DNA from: CAYVMN01 sp964452575
GTDB taxonomy: Bacteria > Desulfobacterota > DSM-4660 > Desulfatiglandales > Desulfatiglandaceae
Direction: 5' to 3'
NCBI GenBank assembly: GCA_964452575.1
Contig: CAYVMN010000041.1
Coordinates: forward strand, 1-25,351
Length of the DNA stretch: 25,351 nucleotides
A program made the translations under genes and the position numbers. The notes below the pieces were generated by a model. It was not told where the DNA came from, did no database searches, and was given only the letters and a program-made list of their open reading frames with translations. Below are positions 1-7,339 of the stretch, piece after piece; position 1 is the first letter of the stretch; every line of letters starts with the position of its first letter.

Positions 1-349
1 ATATAATCGTAATCGTCTTTCAGTTCCCTCTTCATCGGGACCAGCAGTGAAACTGCACAAAGAGGAACTAGGAGGGATAGTCTACTGGTCTTTCAGTTCC
101 CTCTTCATCGGGACCAGCAGTGAAACTTAGTACGCGATACTGGAATCAATATAATCGTAATCGTCTTTCAGTTCCCTCTTCATCGGGACCAGCAGTGAAA
201 CTGGATAAATTTTATGGCGATAATGGCACAAATTACAACTTTCAGTTCCCTCTTCATCGGGACCAGCAGTGAAACTCCCATAAAACTAGTGAAGGAAATA
301 GACCAATGTTCACTTTCAGTTCCCTCTTCATCGGGACCAGCAGTGAAAC
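1..349 (-). CRISPR. CRISPR array, 5 repeats of 37 bp, truncated by window edge
   Basis: Five identical 37-bp repeats lie at 17-53, 90-126, 165-201, 239-275 and 313-349. On the + strand each begins CTTTCAG and ends GTGAAAC. The spacers are 54-89 (36 bp), 127-164 (38), 202-238 (37) and 276-312 (37), with the last 16 bases of another spacer at 1-16. Transcription is probably leftward. In that direction the repeat contains a stem GGTCCC/GGGAAC with one mismatch, followed closely by the end ACTGAAAG, which has the form of an 8-nt crRNA 5' handle. The cas genes and the presumed leader also lie on the right. No repeat shows the decay expected of the leader-distal end, so the array probably continues left of base 1. 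The 16 bases at 1-16 equal the end of spacer 127-164. Confidence 0.98.
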
Positions 350-449
350 CTATGGCCAATGGCCCAAAAATACACGGGAAAAAGTGGCCTGCGATAGCAA
401 ATTTTTCGAAACATCAATTTTTGCAGGAATGACCGGGGGGTTTGCGAAC
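350..449 (-). promoter_or_regulatory. Putative CRISPR leader
   Basis: These 100 bases lie between the last repeat and the cas4 stop codon. They hold no gene and have several A/T runs. Reading leftward they would carry the array promoter and the integration signals next to the first repeat. The motif TGGCCAATGGCCCA lies directly beside the repeat (351-364), where leader-anchoring sites often sit. The assignment rests on position only. No clear -35/-10 pair was found. Confidence 0.55.
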
Positions 450-1040
450 TTACCAGATATCGCGGCAGTAATTCTGGTACTCGCAGTCCAGGCACTTGCC
501 CCTCTGAGCCGGAGGGGCAGGGAACCGCTCTTCCCGAATCATCTCCTTGATCTTGTCCAGCGTTGCCACGCATTCCTCCCTCAATTCTTCAGTCAGATCA
601 AAGACAACCGCGTCTTTTTGAGGGATCAGATACACAAACCCCTTCCTCGCCGGTTTGGCAGAGTACTCCTCCAGCAATAGTCCATAACCGCCGAGCTGGT
701 ACACATGGTTTTGGTAAGGCTGTCCCCTGGTGTACTTAAAATCAACCGGAAAAAGCTCGTCGTCGGTCTCTATCAAGAGATCCAGTTTACCCGTAAGGCC
801 GTGCTTGCGGGAGGCCAGCCATGGATTGAAGACCCGTTTACCCTCCCTTAGACCATACTTCTTGAGCTTCCGCCGCGCTTCCAATACTTCTATCTCTTCC
901 TGAGCCACCTTGCCTTTTTCCATCTTATAGGTGACGCTGTGATCCACAGGTAGTACGTACTGGAAGTACACCACCCGAGGGCAGTAGACATACTGCTTTA
1001 GGTCACTTACTCTCAGTTGAATTCCAGAGGTCTCGCCCAT
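450..1040 (-). CDS. cas4: CRISPR-associated exonuclease Cas4
   Basis: Cas4 is an iron-sulfur RecB-like nuclease that trims prespacers and helps Cas1-Cas2 choose PAM and orientation. From the ATG at 1040 the protein has 196 residues. It shows the first cluster cysteine (C20, in VYCPR), the nuclease residues D87 (GKLDLL) and D100/K102 (PVDFKY), a QLGGY motif at about 115-119, and the C-terminal cysteines C183, C186 and C192. A GTG at 1103 preceded by GGGGG would add 21 residues (217 aa) and leave only an 11-bp gap after cas2. The added residues are Pro/Gly/Arg-rich and unlike Cas4, so the ATG, which has GGGGA upstream, is preferred. It is the last cas gene before the leader. Confidence 0.92.
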   Translation of the reverse strand: MGETSGIQLRVSDLKQYVYCPRVVYFQYVLPVDHSVTYKMEKGKVAQEEIEVLEARRKLKKYGLREGKRVFNPWLASRKHGLTGKLDLLIETDDELFPVDFKYTRGQPYQNHVYQLGGYGLLLEEYSAKPARKGFVYLIPQKDAVVFDLTEELREECVATLDKIKEMIREERFPAPPAQRGKCLDCEYQNYCRDIW

Positions 1041-1114
1041 TGATCCCCATCTCAGCGACCGTCCACCCGGACCGCGGACACCCGGTTTCGGTGGAATTGC
1101 CACAAAACCCCCTT

Positions 1115-1459
1115 TTACTCCTTATTTTGTTCTTCGTCCTGAGAGATGAATTCCTTATACTGCCGGAAGTCCTTTTCGCAGACCGGCTGGATCAGTATCT
1201 TGCCGTTATTTTTTCCGAGACTGTCTCGAAGCCTGATGGCCAGCTCCTCGCGTTTGTTTTTCGAGAGATACCCAATAAATCCGCTGAATTGCGTCCTCTC
1301 CAGCCCGAAGTCCTTGCAGGCTTTTGCAGCGCTGTTGCGGATGGGATCTTTCTCGATGTCATAGAACACATAGGTCAGCGTCTCTCCGGGTCTGCCTATC
1401 AGGTCAAGGGCGTTTATGCCCGTCTTGATCATTTCCTCCTTTTTTACAATCTTGGCCAT
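1115..1459 (-). CDS. cas2: CRISPR adaptation protein Cas2
   Basis: Cas2 is the dimeric core between two Cas1 dimers in the integrase complex. The recognisable domain starts at about residue 28 (LTYVFYDIEKD, with the conserved Asp of the first strand) and runs through the segment QFSGFIGYLSKNKREEL to QPVCEKDFRQY, a pattern typical of Cas2 from type I-B, I-D and III loci. The ATG at 1459 adds about 28 residues not expected in Cas2 (usual length 85-100 aa) and lacks a strong ribosome site. The ATG at 1432 is preceded by AAGGAGG, but only two bases away. The true start is therefore uncertain. The gene lies between cas1 and cas4 on the same strand. Confidence 0.95.
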   Translation of the reverse strand: MAKIVKKEEMIKTGINALDLIGRPGETLTYVFYDIEKDPIRNSAAKACKDFGLERTQFSGFIGYLSKNKREELAIRLRDSLGKNNGKILIQPVCEKDFRQYKEFISQDEEQNKE

Positions 1460-1482
1460 ATCTAAATCCCAGGGTCCGCGGA

Positions 1483-1503
1483 GTTCGCAAAGTGCTCATT
1501 GCG
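1483..1503. other. Small inverted repeat between cas1 and cas2
   Basis: TCGCAA at 1483-1488 and TTGCGA at 1498-1503 form a 6-bp stem with a 9-base loop in the 61-bp gap between cas1 and cas2. There is no T-run on either strand, so it is not a standard terminator. It could be an mRNA processing or translation-coupling element, or chance. Confidence 0.3.
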
Positions 1504-1520
1504 AGCCCACTGGTGAAAAA

Positions 1521-2723
1521 TCACCATTTAAAAGAAAAAGGGTGGTAGCTGCCTTCCCCGCGGAGAAACGAGGCGAGGGCCCTCGCCTGGATCTGGATGA
1601 TGGAGCGAATCTGATATCTCTTTTTTCGGTAGGTCTCGCGAGACTCCATTCGCTCTAAGATCTTCTGACTGATATCTTTGCGGGTTGTCGCGTCCAGAAG
1701 ACCCCCTTCCATCCCTATGGTTTCCCCCAGGTTGATGTGGGAGATCACGGTTCGGTCCACGACAGGCTGTCTGAATTCCTCAACCAGGTCCAGGACCAAA
1801 GACGGCTTACCAGGTCTGTCCACATGCAAGAATCCGGCGAACGGCTCAAGGCCTGCAGAAATGACAGCCCCCCATACCTGGCTATAAAGGATTCCGTAGC
1901 CATAGTTCAGCATGGAGTTGACCCTGTCTGTTGCGCCTCGATGGACCCTCCCAAAGAACTCGACTTTACCTTTTACGATTTCCTGGACGCCCTCCCAGTA
2001 AATGCGACCGGAGACCCCTTCAATTCCCAAAAGTTCATTTCGTACCTCAGAGATGGAAGCGCCTTCAACAGCTGCGGCCTTCTTTGCGTGGTCTTGGAGT
2101 AACTGAGCCTTTTCCTCCAGGGTCGTATGGGAATCGGGGCGTGCCTTTTTCAGGTACTTGCCGAAATAGAGCAGGAGCTTTCTCTGGTTTTTCAGTTTCC
2201 CGGTCACCACCAATCTACTGAAATGCATGCCTCTTTCGTCCTCCAGGGCCCGTATCTGCTCCCGGCGGGCGTGAATGGTCGCCGTTAGCATAGGGGATAC
2301 AAGCTTGGCGTACGGCCTTCCTGTACCCTGCAGGAAATTGATCTGGATGCCCCTCTGGCAAAGCTCGAGGATCAGATCGGAGGACAGTGTAATCCCGCGA
2401 GATGCAATAGTCACTTCGCTGAGCCGGAAGAACGGAAACTCATAGAGGAGATCTTTTCCTTTTTTCACGATGAGCCTGTCGCTCTTCTTGCTCATGAAGA
2501 GCCCGAAGCCCGAAAGGATAAGCTGGGCCGCGTCCCCGGAACGGGCCAGGACGATCTCGTCACTGACGCGATATTCATCGTCGAAATCCCGGTCCACCAC
2601 AATGGGCAGAATCTTCGGCTCCCCTGTAAAAAGATCATACTGGGCCGGAGGAAGGGGGAGGGCCACATCCTCACGAATCGGCACCACCTTCCTGGCTCTT
2701 CCATCAGCTGTCTGAGTTTCCAT
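1521..2723 (-). CDS. cas1: CRISPR integrase Cas1, with N-terminal extension
   Basis: Cas1 is the metal-dependent integrase that inserts new spacers at the leader end. The catalytic Glu lies in LGIEGVSGRIYW (about residue 235), the His in GFLHVDRPGKPSL (about 300), and the acidic pair in LDLVEEFR (about 312-315). The beta domain (IVLARSGDAAQLILSGFG onward) begins only at about residue 57. The first 55 residues, rich in Pro and Asp (PLPPAQYDLFTGEPKILPI), are an extension not seen in a usual 320-340-aa Cas1. Two adjacent starts are possible, GTG at 2726 and ATG at 2723, both downstream of GGAGGTGA. The ATG is used here. The gene heads the adaptation block cas1-cas2-cas4, separated by 121 bp from the cas6 stop. 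Confidence 0.97.
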   Translation of the reverse strand: METQTADGRARKVVPIREDVALPLPPAQYDLFTGEPKILPIVVDRDFDDEYRVSDEIVLARSGDAAQLILSGFGLFMSKKSDRLIVKKGKDLLYEFPFFRLSEVTIASRGITLSSDLILELCQRGIQINFLQGTGRPYAKLVSPMLTATIHARREQIRALEDERGMHFSRLVVTGKLKNQRKLLLYFGKYLKKARPDSHTTLEEKAQLLQDHAKKAAAVEGASISEVRNELLGIEGVSGRIYWEGVQEIVKGKVEFFGRVHRGATDRVNSMLNYGYGILYSQVWGAVISAGLEPFAGFLHVDRPGKPSLVLDLVEEFRQPVVDRTVISHINLGETIGMEGGLLDATTRKDISQKILERMESRETYRKKRYQIRSIIQIQARALASFLRGEGSYHPFSFKW

Positions 2724-2840
2724 CACGGTTCACCTCCCTGAGATCGATTCTTCAGATTGCGCTTCCTCTATGACTGCCGAGCGGTTTACTGCTTGTCGAA
2801 ACACATCGGTCAACTCGCTTCCAGCAAAGCACGAACGGGA

Positions 2841-2863
2841 CTGCCTACTGCTTGCTGCCTACT
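2841..2863. repeat. Short direct repeat at the end of cas6
   Basis: CTGCCTACT occurs at 2841-2849 and again at 2855-2863, with a 14-bp period. The repeat spans the cas6 stop codon, so the last codons of cas6 (GSKQ and stop) are made of it. It looks like slippage-prone sequence that set the present end of the protein. Confidence 0.45.
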
Positions 2864-3810
2864 TTCATTTCATACCATCCCTGTCCGAAGGCCGTGGCCT
2901 TGCCCACATGGATAAACTCCCCCAATTTCAGCAAAGGCATGAACGGCCCGATATCTCCCTCAAATGAAACCTCTCCCACGTAACCCTTCAACACATGTTT
3001 CATTCCCTGGCGGCCGGAATACCTGCTCTCCTCCACCCATCGCAGATCGTCCTTTACCGTCCGCACTGTCTCTGCCTTTCTGCCCAGTTCGTTGAACTCC
3101 ATTTCGAGGGAGTTGCCGCAATAAAAATAGGAAAGGGCATTGACCCTGTCCCTTAGCCGTTTCACCAACGGGCCGAACTCCGGCTTGACCCATCGCCCTT
3201 TTTCCTTGAGCAGCACCGGTGTGAGAAATTCAATCGAGACCCTGTTTACGGATTTATCCGCATCGGTTGAGAATTGCGAAGGACTAAGCGATGCATCGGG
3301 CGGGCGCACCATCCGGCTTCCATGGTCATAGATCTCCTGCCAGGAATGGTCCTGCTTCATCGCATTCAATCTTTTCAATCTATATTTTCCGCGCTGAACA
3401 CCGATACCCTGCCGCCCCAGTTCTTCAAAGGTCACAATGAAGTAGGGAAGGAGGTCTTGGGCCCTGCCTACGGCGACAAGGTCAAACTCCAGAATATCCC
3501 CTGCAACATAAACATCGCCACCGTTCAAGGGAGGCTTGATTACAAAAGGCCTTGGAATGTCCCTGTTCAGCCTCAACCTCTCCGCATCCGGGGGAACCAC
3601 CGGGTTGAAAACAGCAGAATAGGGGCAGTTTTCCCAAAGAAGGCAGGAAGGGCACGGCGCCTTGAGGTCGTGACAGACCAGGCGGCGAAACACCGTGCCG
3701 AAGGCCCCCCTGAGAGTAATCCCCTTGTTGAATCGCGTCAGTTCGATCCTCTCCTGCGCCTCAAGGCTCAGACGATAGAGGGAAAAATTGAAACCATTCA
3801 GATTCTTCAT
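2845..3810 (-). CDS. cas6: CRISPR RNA endoribonuclease Cas6
   Basis: Cas6 cleaves the precursor transcript in each repeat and leaves an 8-nt 5' handle. The 321-residue protein matches the Cas6 C-terminal domain family. The segment from YVGEVSFEGDIG through PLLKLGEFIHVGKATAFGQG carries the glycine-rich loop and the closing strand (WYEM) at the C-terminus. The N-terminal half contains C46, C53, C56 and C62 (the C-x2-C-x5-C part ends CPYSAVF), a likely zinc ribbon found in this Cas6 branch. The start ATG overlaps the stop of the upstream 185-aa gene in an ATGA, so the two are translationally coupled. It is the only Cas6 in the window and would have to serve both effector modules. Confidence 0.9.
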   Translation of the reverse strand: MKNLNGFNFSLYRLSLEAQERIELTRFNKGITLRGAFGTVFRRLVCHDLKAPCPSCLLWENCPYSAVFNPVVPPDAERLRLNRDIPRPFVIKPPLNGGDVYVAGDILEFDLVAVGRAQDLLPYFIVTFEELGRQGIGVQRGKYRLKRLNAMKQDHSWQEIYDHGSRMVRPPDASLSPSQFSTDADKSVNRVSIEFLTPVLLKEKGRWVKPEFGPLVKRLRDRVNALSYFYCGNSLEMEFNELGRKAETVRTVKDDLRWVEESRYSGRQGMKHVLKGYVGEVSFEGDIGPFMPLLKLGEFIHVGKATAFGQGWYEMKVGSKQ

Positions 3811-4364
3811 CTTCGCGTCATTCCCTTCTTCTTCCCAAGCCTTATCTTTGATCGGCGATTGCCTTTGAGGTCGAAGACCTCTTCCCCCTTCCGTATCGGG
3901 GCGGTCTCCCTGTACTTGAATCTACGGACGAGGTATCTGAAAACCGAGAACAGGGAAAGGACCTCAAAGCCCTGGATCAAATTTTCTCCCCGTCTCCGGC
4001 AGAACTGCGGGAAGATCAGATCCTTTTCCATCCCGTCCACAACAAAGGAATGGGCCTTCAGGAAGTCCACACTAATGATCTCAAAGCGGGTTCCTGTGTC
4101 AATCGTCACGGCCTGTAACCTCTTGGGAGCTGGAAACTGCTTCTTGTAACGGGTCCACAGGTAATCTACGATGAACTCCCTGGGATCAATGACAAAACCG
4201 GTCAGGTACCTCTTCCCGTTCCTGTGAACATCTATCTCCAGGCTCCCATACTCAATCTCGAATTTCTCTTTGGCCTCCAGAAATCGATCCTTCCCATACC
4301 AGGCCATATCGTAGAATTCCGCCACCGAAATCTCAATCTGCTCTTTTTCTATGACTGCATACAC
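3807..4364 (-). CDS. Unrecognised 185-aa protein in the cas operon
   Basis: I do not recognise this family. The gene starts with GTG (4364), 15 bp after the cas3' stop, with GAGGAAAGG upstream, and overlaps cas6 by ATGA. Its place in the coding chain makes it real. The 185 residues have no transmembrane segment and no signal peptide. The N-terminal half is acidic and mixed alpha/beta (AWYGKDRFLEAKEKFEIEYG; RYLTGFVIDPREFIVDYLWTR). The middle has hydrophobic strands (QAVTIDTGTRFEIISVDF). The last 45 residues are strongly basic (VRRFKYRE, KGNRRSKIRLGKKKGMTRR) and could bind nucleic acid. It might be a diverged accessory RAMP or a Cas3/Cas6 partner, but no glycine-rich loop or catalytic motif is visible. 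Confidence 0.85.
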   Translation of the reverse strand: MYAVIEKEQIEISVAEFYDMAWYGKDRFLEAKEKFEIEYGSLEIDVHRNGKRYLTGFVIDPREFIVDYLWTRYKKQFPAPKRLQAVTIDTGTRFEIISVDFLKAHSFVVDGMEKDLIFPQFCRRRGENLIQGFEVLSLFSVFRYLVRRFKYRETAPIRKGEEVFDLKGNRRSKIRLGKKKGMTRR

Positions 4365-4379
4365 GTTACAAACCTTTCC

Positions 4380-6446
4380 TCACGTCAAGTCATTATTTAC
4401 TTCTTTAGCAGCGTCCTCGATTTCACTAATTGCCTTGCTCCCCCCTTTTCCTCCTGTCAAGTTCCTCTGCCACAATTCATTCAGCAGCAGAGCCGCCCCA
4501 TCGAAAGCAATAAGGTGACGGCCGCATTCGAACACGGGCATACGCCAGTCCACATCCTTTTCCACGGTTTTCGGGACCACAACGAATATGTGGGGCCGGA
4601 AGGTCATGAGATGAGAGACCGACGTTTTGTGCCCCTCCTGCATAAAGCACAAATCCGGATGATCAGAGGTCACCCGGAACACTCCGCAGTCTTCATCCTC
4701 AAATGCCGGCATGACCCACACTCTTTTGTAGCGGCCGTACCCCTTTACGGTGAGCATGCCGAGGCCGCCATTAGGATGAGGGATCTTTTCGTTGAATCGA
4801 AGACCTTCTGCGCGCCTGAGGAGCGTCGTCATATCCACACTGTACTTGGCCTTGCCCCACTCTATTCCGCGGCGCTCTTTTTCCGCGAAATCGCACACCA
4901 TCTCGGAAGGCAGGGATGTCCTGAAGGTGTTCAAATCCTCATAGACCTTCATCCATTGATAGTGCTTGATGCCCTTTTGAGCCTTCTCGAATTGGCCCAG
5001 AACACCTTCACAAACCCTTTCCATGCCCAGCAGGCCAGCATAAGATCGAACGATGTCTTCAAGGGTATTTTGAACTCCGGCGACAAGCTTGGGGCCAGCA
5101 GCCGGGTCCTCCGCTACTCGATCGACGATGCTGCGGGCGAGGGCACATATCGTGATCAGGCCACCCCTGGTTGCGGCGAACCACGGACGTGCAGCCAAAG
5201 AAGGATACCAGTCATACACATATTCTTCAAATTCACCCCGATCCACCCAAGGCGGAAGCTTTGTGATACTGGCCTTGACATTTTGAGGACAGAGGACATA
5301 AGAAGTGCCGGGTTGGTGCCTCCCGACCCGGCCAAAGCGTTGCATAAAGGAGGCGGCCTCTGATGCCTCGAAAACCAGATAGTCGCATTTGAAGTCGATG
5401 CCCACTTCAATGGCGGCCGTACCGATGGCAAGGATTTTTCCTACCTCTCGCCGCCTTATCTCCCTGCTTGAGAGTCCCCTGATAATCAGGAGCTCATTCC
5501 TGTCAAATCCTTCCTCCGCGAGCCTGTCCTCGAGCCGAATGGCGTTGACAACTGAATTCAGAACTACTACTGCCGGGACATAGTCCTCATCCCTGTGCTC
5601 CTCCCTCAGCCGGTAGAAAGTTTCTTGGAGACCCAGGAGGAGCCCCACCGCAGTCTCAACCACATCCGGACCTGCGAGGACGGGGCGGATCTCCACCTCA
5701 TGGGTGGCTGTACGCTCTCCTGTTGCCGGGTGGGAGATCGATACATTCTGATCGACTGCAAAGGGTTCAATCACCCGGCCCAGGAATTCCCTGACATCCG
5801 GGGCCGGCGTCGCCGATAGCAGCACCACCCGCTCGAACATTCCCATGCTGCGGGCCAGATGGATCATGAAGAGAGCGTGAGCGAATTCCACGCCCTGGTA
5901 GAGATGGAACTCGTCAATAATCAAGTTCTTGTAAGCCTGGAGGGCTGCCAAGGGTTCGGCCCGGTATCGAAGGGCGAAGATGAGGAACAGGATATCCGGG
6001 TTTGTGAGGATCAGCTTGACGGGTTTGTCCGCCGCCAACAGGTATTTCAGAGCCGCCCACTTGCCGCCCAGATGCAGTCTCTTGTCCCACTCGGCAAGCG
6101 CAGCCGCGTCAATATGCACCAGGACCACATCAGCCCGGGCAAATACTTCCTTCGGTGTTTCCGGTGCAAGAACACACGCCTTGAGCCCCTCCATTTCTGC
6201 AATGCGCCCAATACTCGTTACCTGGTCCCGGATCAACTCATTGGTCGGGTATACGAGGATAGCCCGTTGCCTGAGCTTCAGCAGAGGCATCACCGCCCCA
6301 ATGGTCTTGCCAGTCCCGGTCTTGGTCACCAGAAGAAACGTCTTGTGCCTGTCCCACTCATCCAGCATCACGGCCTGATGCGGATAAAGGTCAAGCCGGG
6401 TTTCAGGATGGTTGAAGAGAGAAAGCTTTTGCTTCTGAACAAGCAT
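4380..6446 (-). CDS. cas3: Type I-D Cas3' helicase (Cas3d)
   Basis: This superfamily 2 helicase unwinds target DNA after recruitment by the type I-D Cascade. Its 688 residues carry Walker A TKTGTGKT (41-48), the DExH box as DEFH (178-181, IIDEFHLYQG), motif III SATP (211-214), a motif V-like segment (AIGTAAIEVGIDF) and motif VI QRFGRVGR (369-376). There is no HD nuclease domain. This matches the cyanobacterial-type Cas3' of subtype I-D, where the HD nuclease sits in Cas10d. The ATG at 6446 has AGGTG seven bases upstream. Unlike the usual I-D order with cas3' next to cas10d, here it follows the type III-like cassette by 56 bp. Confidence 0.93.
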   Translation of the reverse strand: MLVQKQKLSLFNHPETRLDLYPHQAVMLDEWDRHKTFLLVTKTGTGKTIGAVMPLLKLRQRAILVYPTNELIRDQVTSIGRIAEMEGLKACVLAPETPKEVFARADVVLVHIDAAALAEWDKRLHLGGKWAALKYLLAADKPVKLILTNPDILFLIFALRYRAEPLAALQAYKNLIIDEFHLYQGVEFAHALFMIHLARSMGMFERVVLLSATPAPDVREFLGRVIEPFAVDQNVSISHPATGERTATHEVEIRPVLAGPDVVETAVGLLLGLQETFYRLREEHRDEDYVPAVVVLNSVVNAIRLEDRLAEEGFDRNELLIIRGLSSREIRRREVGKILAIGTAAIEVGIDFKCDYLVFEASEAASFMQRFGRVGRHQPGTSYVLCPQNVKASITKLPPWVDRGEFEEYVYDWYPSLAARPWFAATRGGLITICALARSIVDRVAEDPAAGPKLVAGVQNTLEDIVRSYAGLLGMERVCEGVLGQFEKAQKGIKHYQWMKVYEDLNTFRTSLPSEMVCDFAEKERRGIEWGKAKYSVDMTTLLRRAEGLRFNEKIPHPNGGLGMLTVKGYGRYKRVWVMPAFEDEDCGVFRVTSDHPDLCFMQEGHKTSVSHLMTFRPHIFVVVPKTVEKDVDWRMPVFECGRHLIAFDGAALLLNELWQRNLTGGKGGSKAISEIEDAAKEVNNDLT

Positions 6447-6502
6447 TAATCACACCTGCACAGCCCCAATCCCCATCATTTTGTCCCAACTATTCAGATG
6501 GT

Positions 6503-7339
6503 TCACAAAACAGAAATGTTCACTCTGCCACCTCCCAGGCTTTTCTGACCCCCAAGCACCTGAATATTATTCAAGGCAGGCACGAGAATCTCATTTAGTA
6601 GGAACAGTTGCCTTTTCGTGTTATCAGGTTCGATCCACTGCCTGAGCCAAATATCCAGTTCAACCCCACCAATTACACGACATTGGCCGAACGGAGTGTC
6701 TTGCCGCTCCTTGAAAATCAGGAGGTCTCCCTGGAATAGCGACCCCGGTTTCACCTGCTCCCCCGTGACAATGGCTCCTGGTGCGGCTGTTTGAGACTTG
6801 CGGTCAATGCGAATGCGAGTTTGGTCAATTCGCCATTCGCCAGGCATCGGGAAAAAATTTGGAATTCGCAGATAACCTTCCAAACCCGTGGCACCAAAGA
6901 AGTAGGATGGAGGGCATAACCCATTACTGGAAACTTGAATTCTGTCCTCCTCGATTTTTATCTCTGAGTGCTCAGCGCGATATCCTTGGCTGAATAGATC
7001 TTTTTCAGCTTTAGAGGGACGAGGAGCCGGAATCGAGGGCTTCAACAGATCAGCCTGTTTACCTCTTAGGCCCAGGCTTTCCGAAAGGGCATCCTTTTTC
7101 TGGACAAGGAGCATTTCTACTTGTTGTCGAAAGGCACCCTTGAAAGACGAGGCCGGAATAACCGGCTGGCCGTCTGCACTGAAGACCGGTTGTTTTTTTT
7201 CAGTCAGAGGAGAGGGAGTCCCCCCAATGTGGAGAAATGACCCCTCGGCGACCTCGATCTTGATTTGTAAGGTGAACACAGTTCGACTACCCAATTGTTT
7301 GGTGTTTGGTAAGGTGGTCAAGGCTTTGATGGCTTCCAT
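6503..7339 (-). CDS. cas7: Cas7-like RAMP protein (Csm3/Csx7-like) of type III-like module
   Basis: This is a probable backbone subunit that coats the crRNA. RAMP hallmarks are present. IPASSFKGAFRQQVEML (about 61-77) is the typical strand-then-helix start of Csm3-like proteins. A second match is GLCPPSYFFGATGLEGYL (about 143-160), and the C-terminal glycine-rich loop reads LGGQKSLGGGRV. At 278 residues it has Csm3-like length. It is the only Cas7-like gene in this cassette, whereas ordinary Csm or Cmr loci carry two or more. The start ATG has GGAGGTGA upstream, inside the preceding gene, and overlaps it by 22 bp. Residues that might cut target RNA (an Asp in the Csm3 thumb loop) cannot be assigned by eye. 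Confidence 0.85.
   Translation of the reverse strand: MEAIKALTTLPNTKQLGSRTVFTLQIKIEVAEGSFLHIGGTPSPLTEKKQPVFSADGQPVIPASSFKGAFRQQVEMLLVQKKDALSESLGLRGKQADLLKPSIPAPRPSKAEKDLFSQGYRAEHSEIKIEEDRIQVSSNGLCPPSYFFGATGLEGYLRIPNFFPMPGEWRIDQTRIRIDRKSQTAAPGAIVTGEQVKPGSLFQGDLLIFKERQDTPFGQCRVIGGVELDIWLRQWIEPDNTKRQLFLLNEILVPALNNIQVLGGQKSLGGGRVNISVL

Noticed and set aside
214..680. Rightward open frames across the CRISPR array and leader
   Set aside because: They are built from the repeat units and run opposite to cas4. No ribosome site or protein-like pattern.
761..776. Residues 761-776 of Cas10d (GDTDEIDF) as a working cyclase motif (numbers are protein residues; gene at 13885-16485)
   Set aside because: It is not GGDD, and type I-D large subunits are not cyclases. 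The resemblance is too weak.
1041..1103. Longer cas4 starting at GTG 1103
   Set aside because: It has a good ribosome site, but the added 21 residues look like non-coding Pro/Gly/Arg sequence and Cas4 proteins normally begin just before the RVSDLKQY segment. Kept as an alternative only.
3274..5363. Long rightward open frames (291 and 379 codons) opposite cas6, the 185-aa gene and cas3'
   Set aside because: They lie antisense to genes with clear motifs, and their products are rich in Pro/His/Arg without any domain. They are shadow frames of GC-rich coding sequence.
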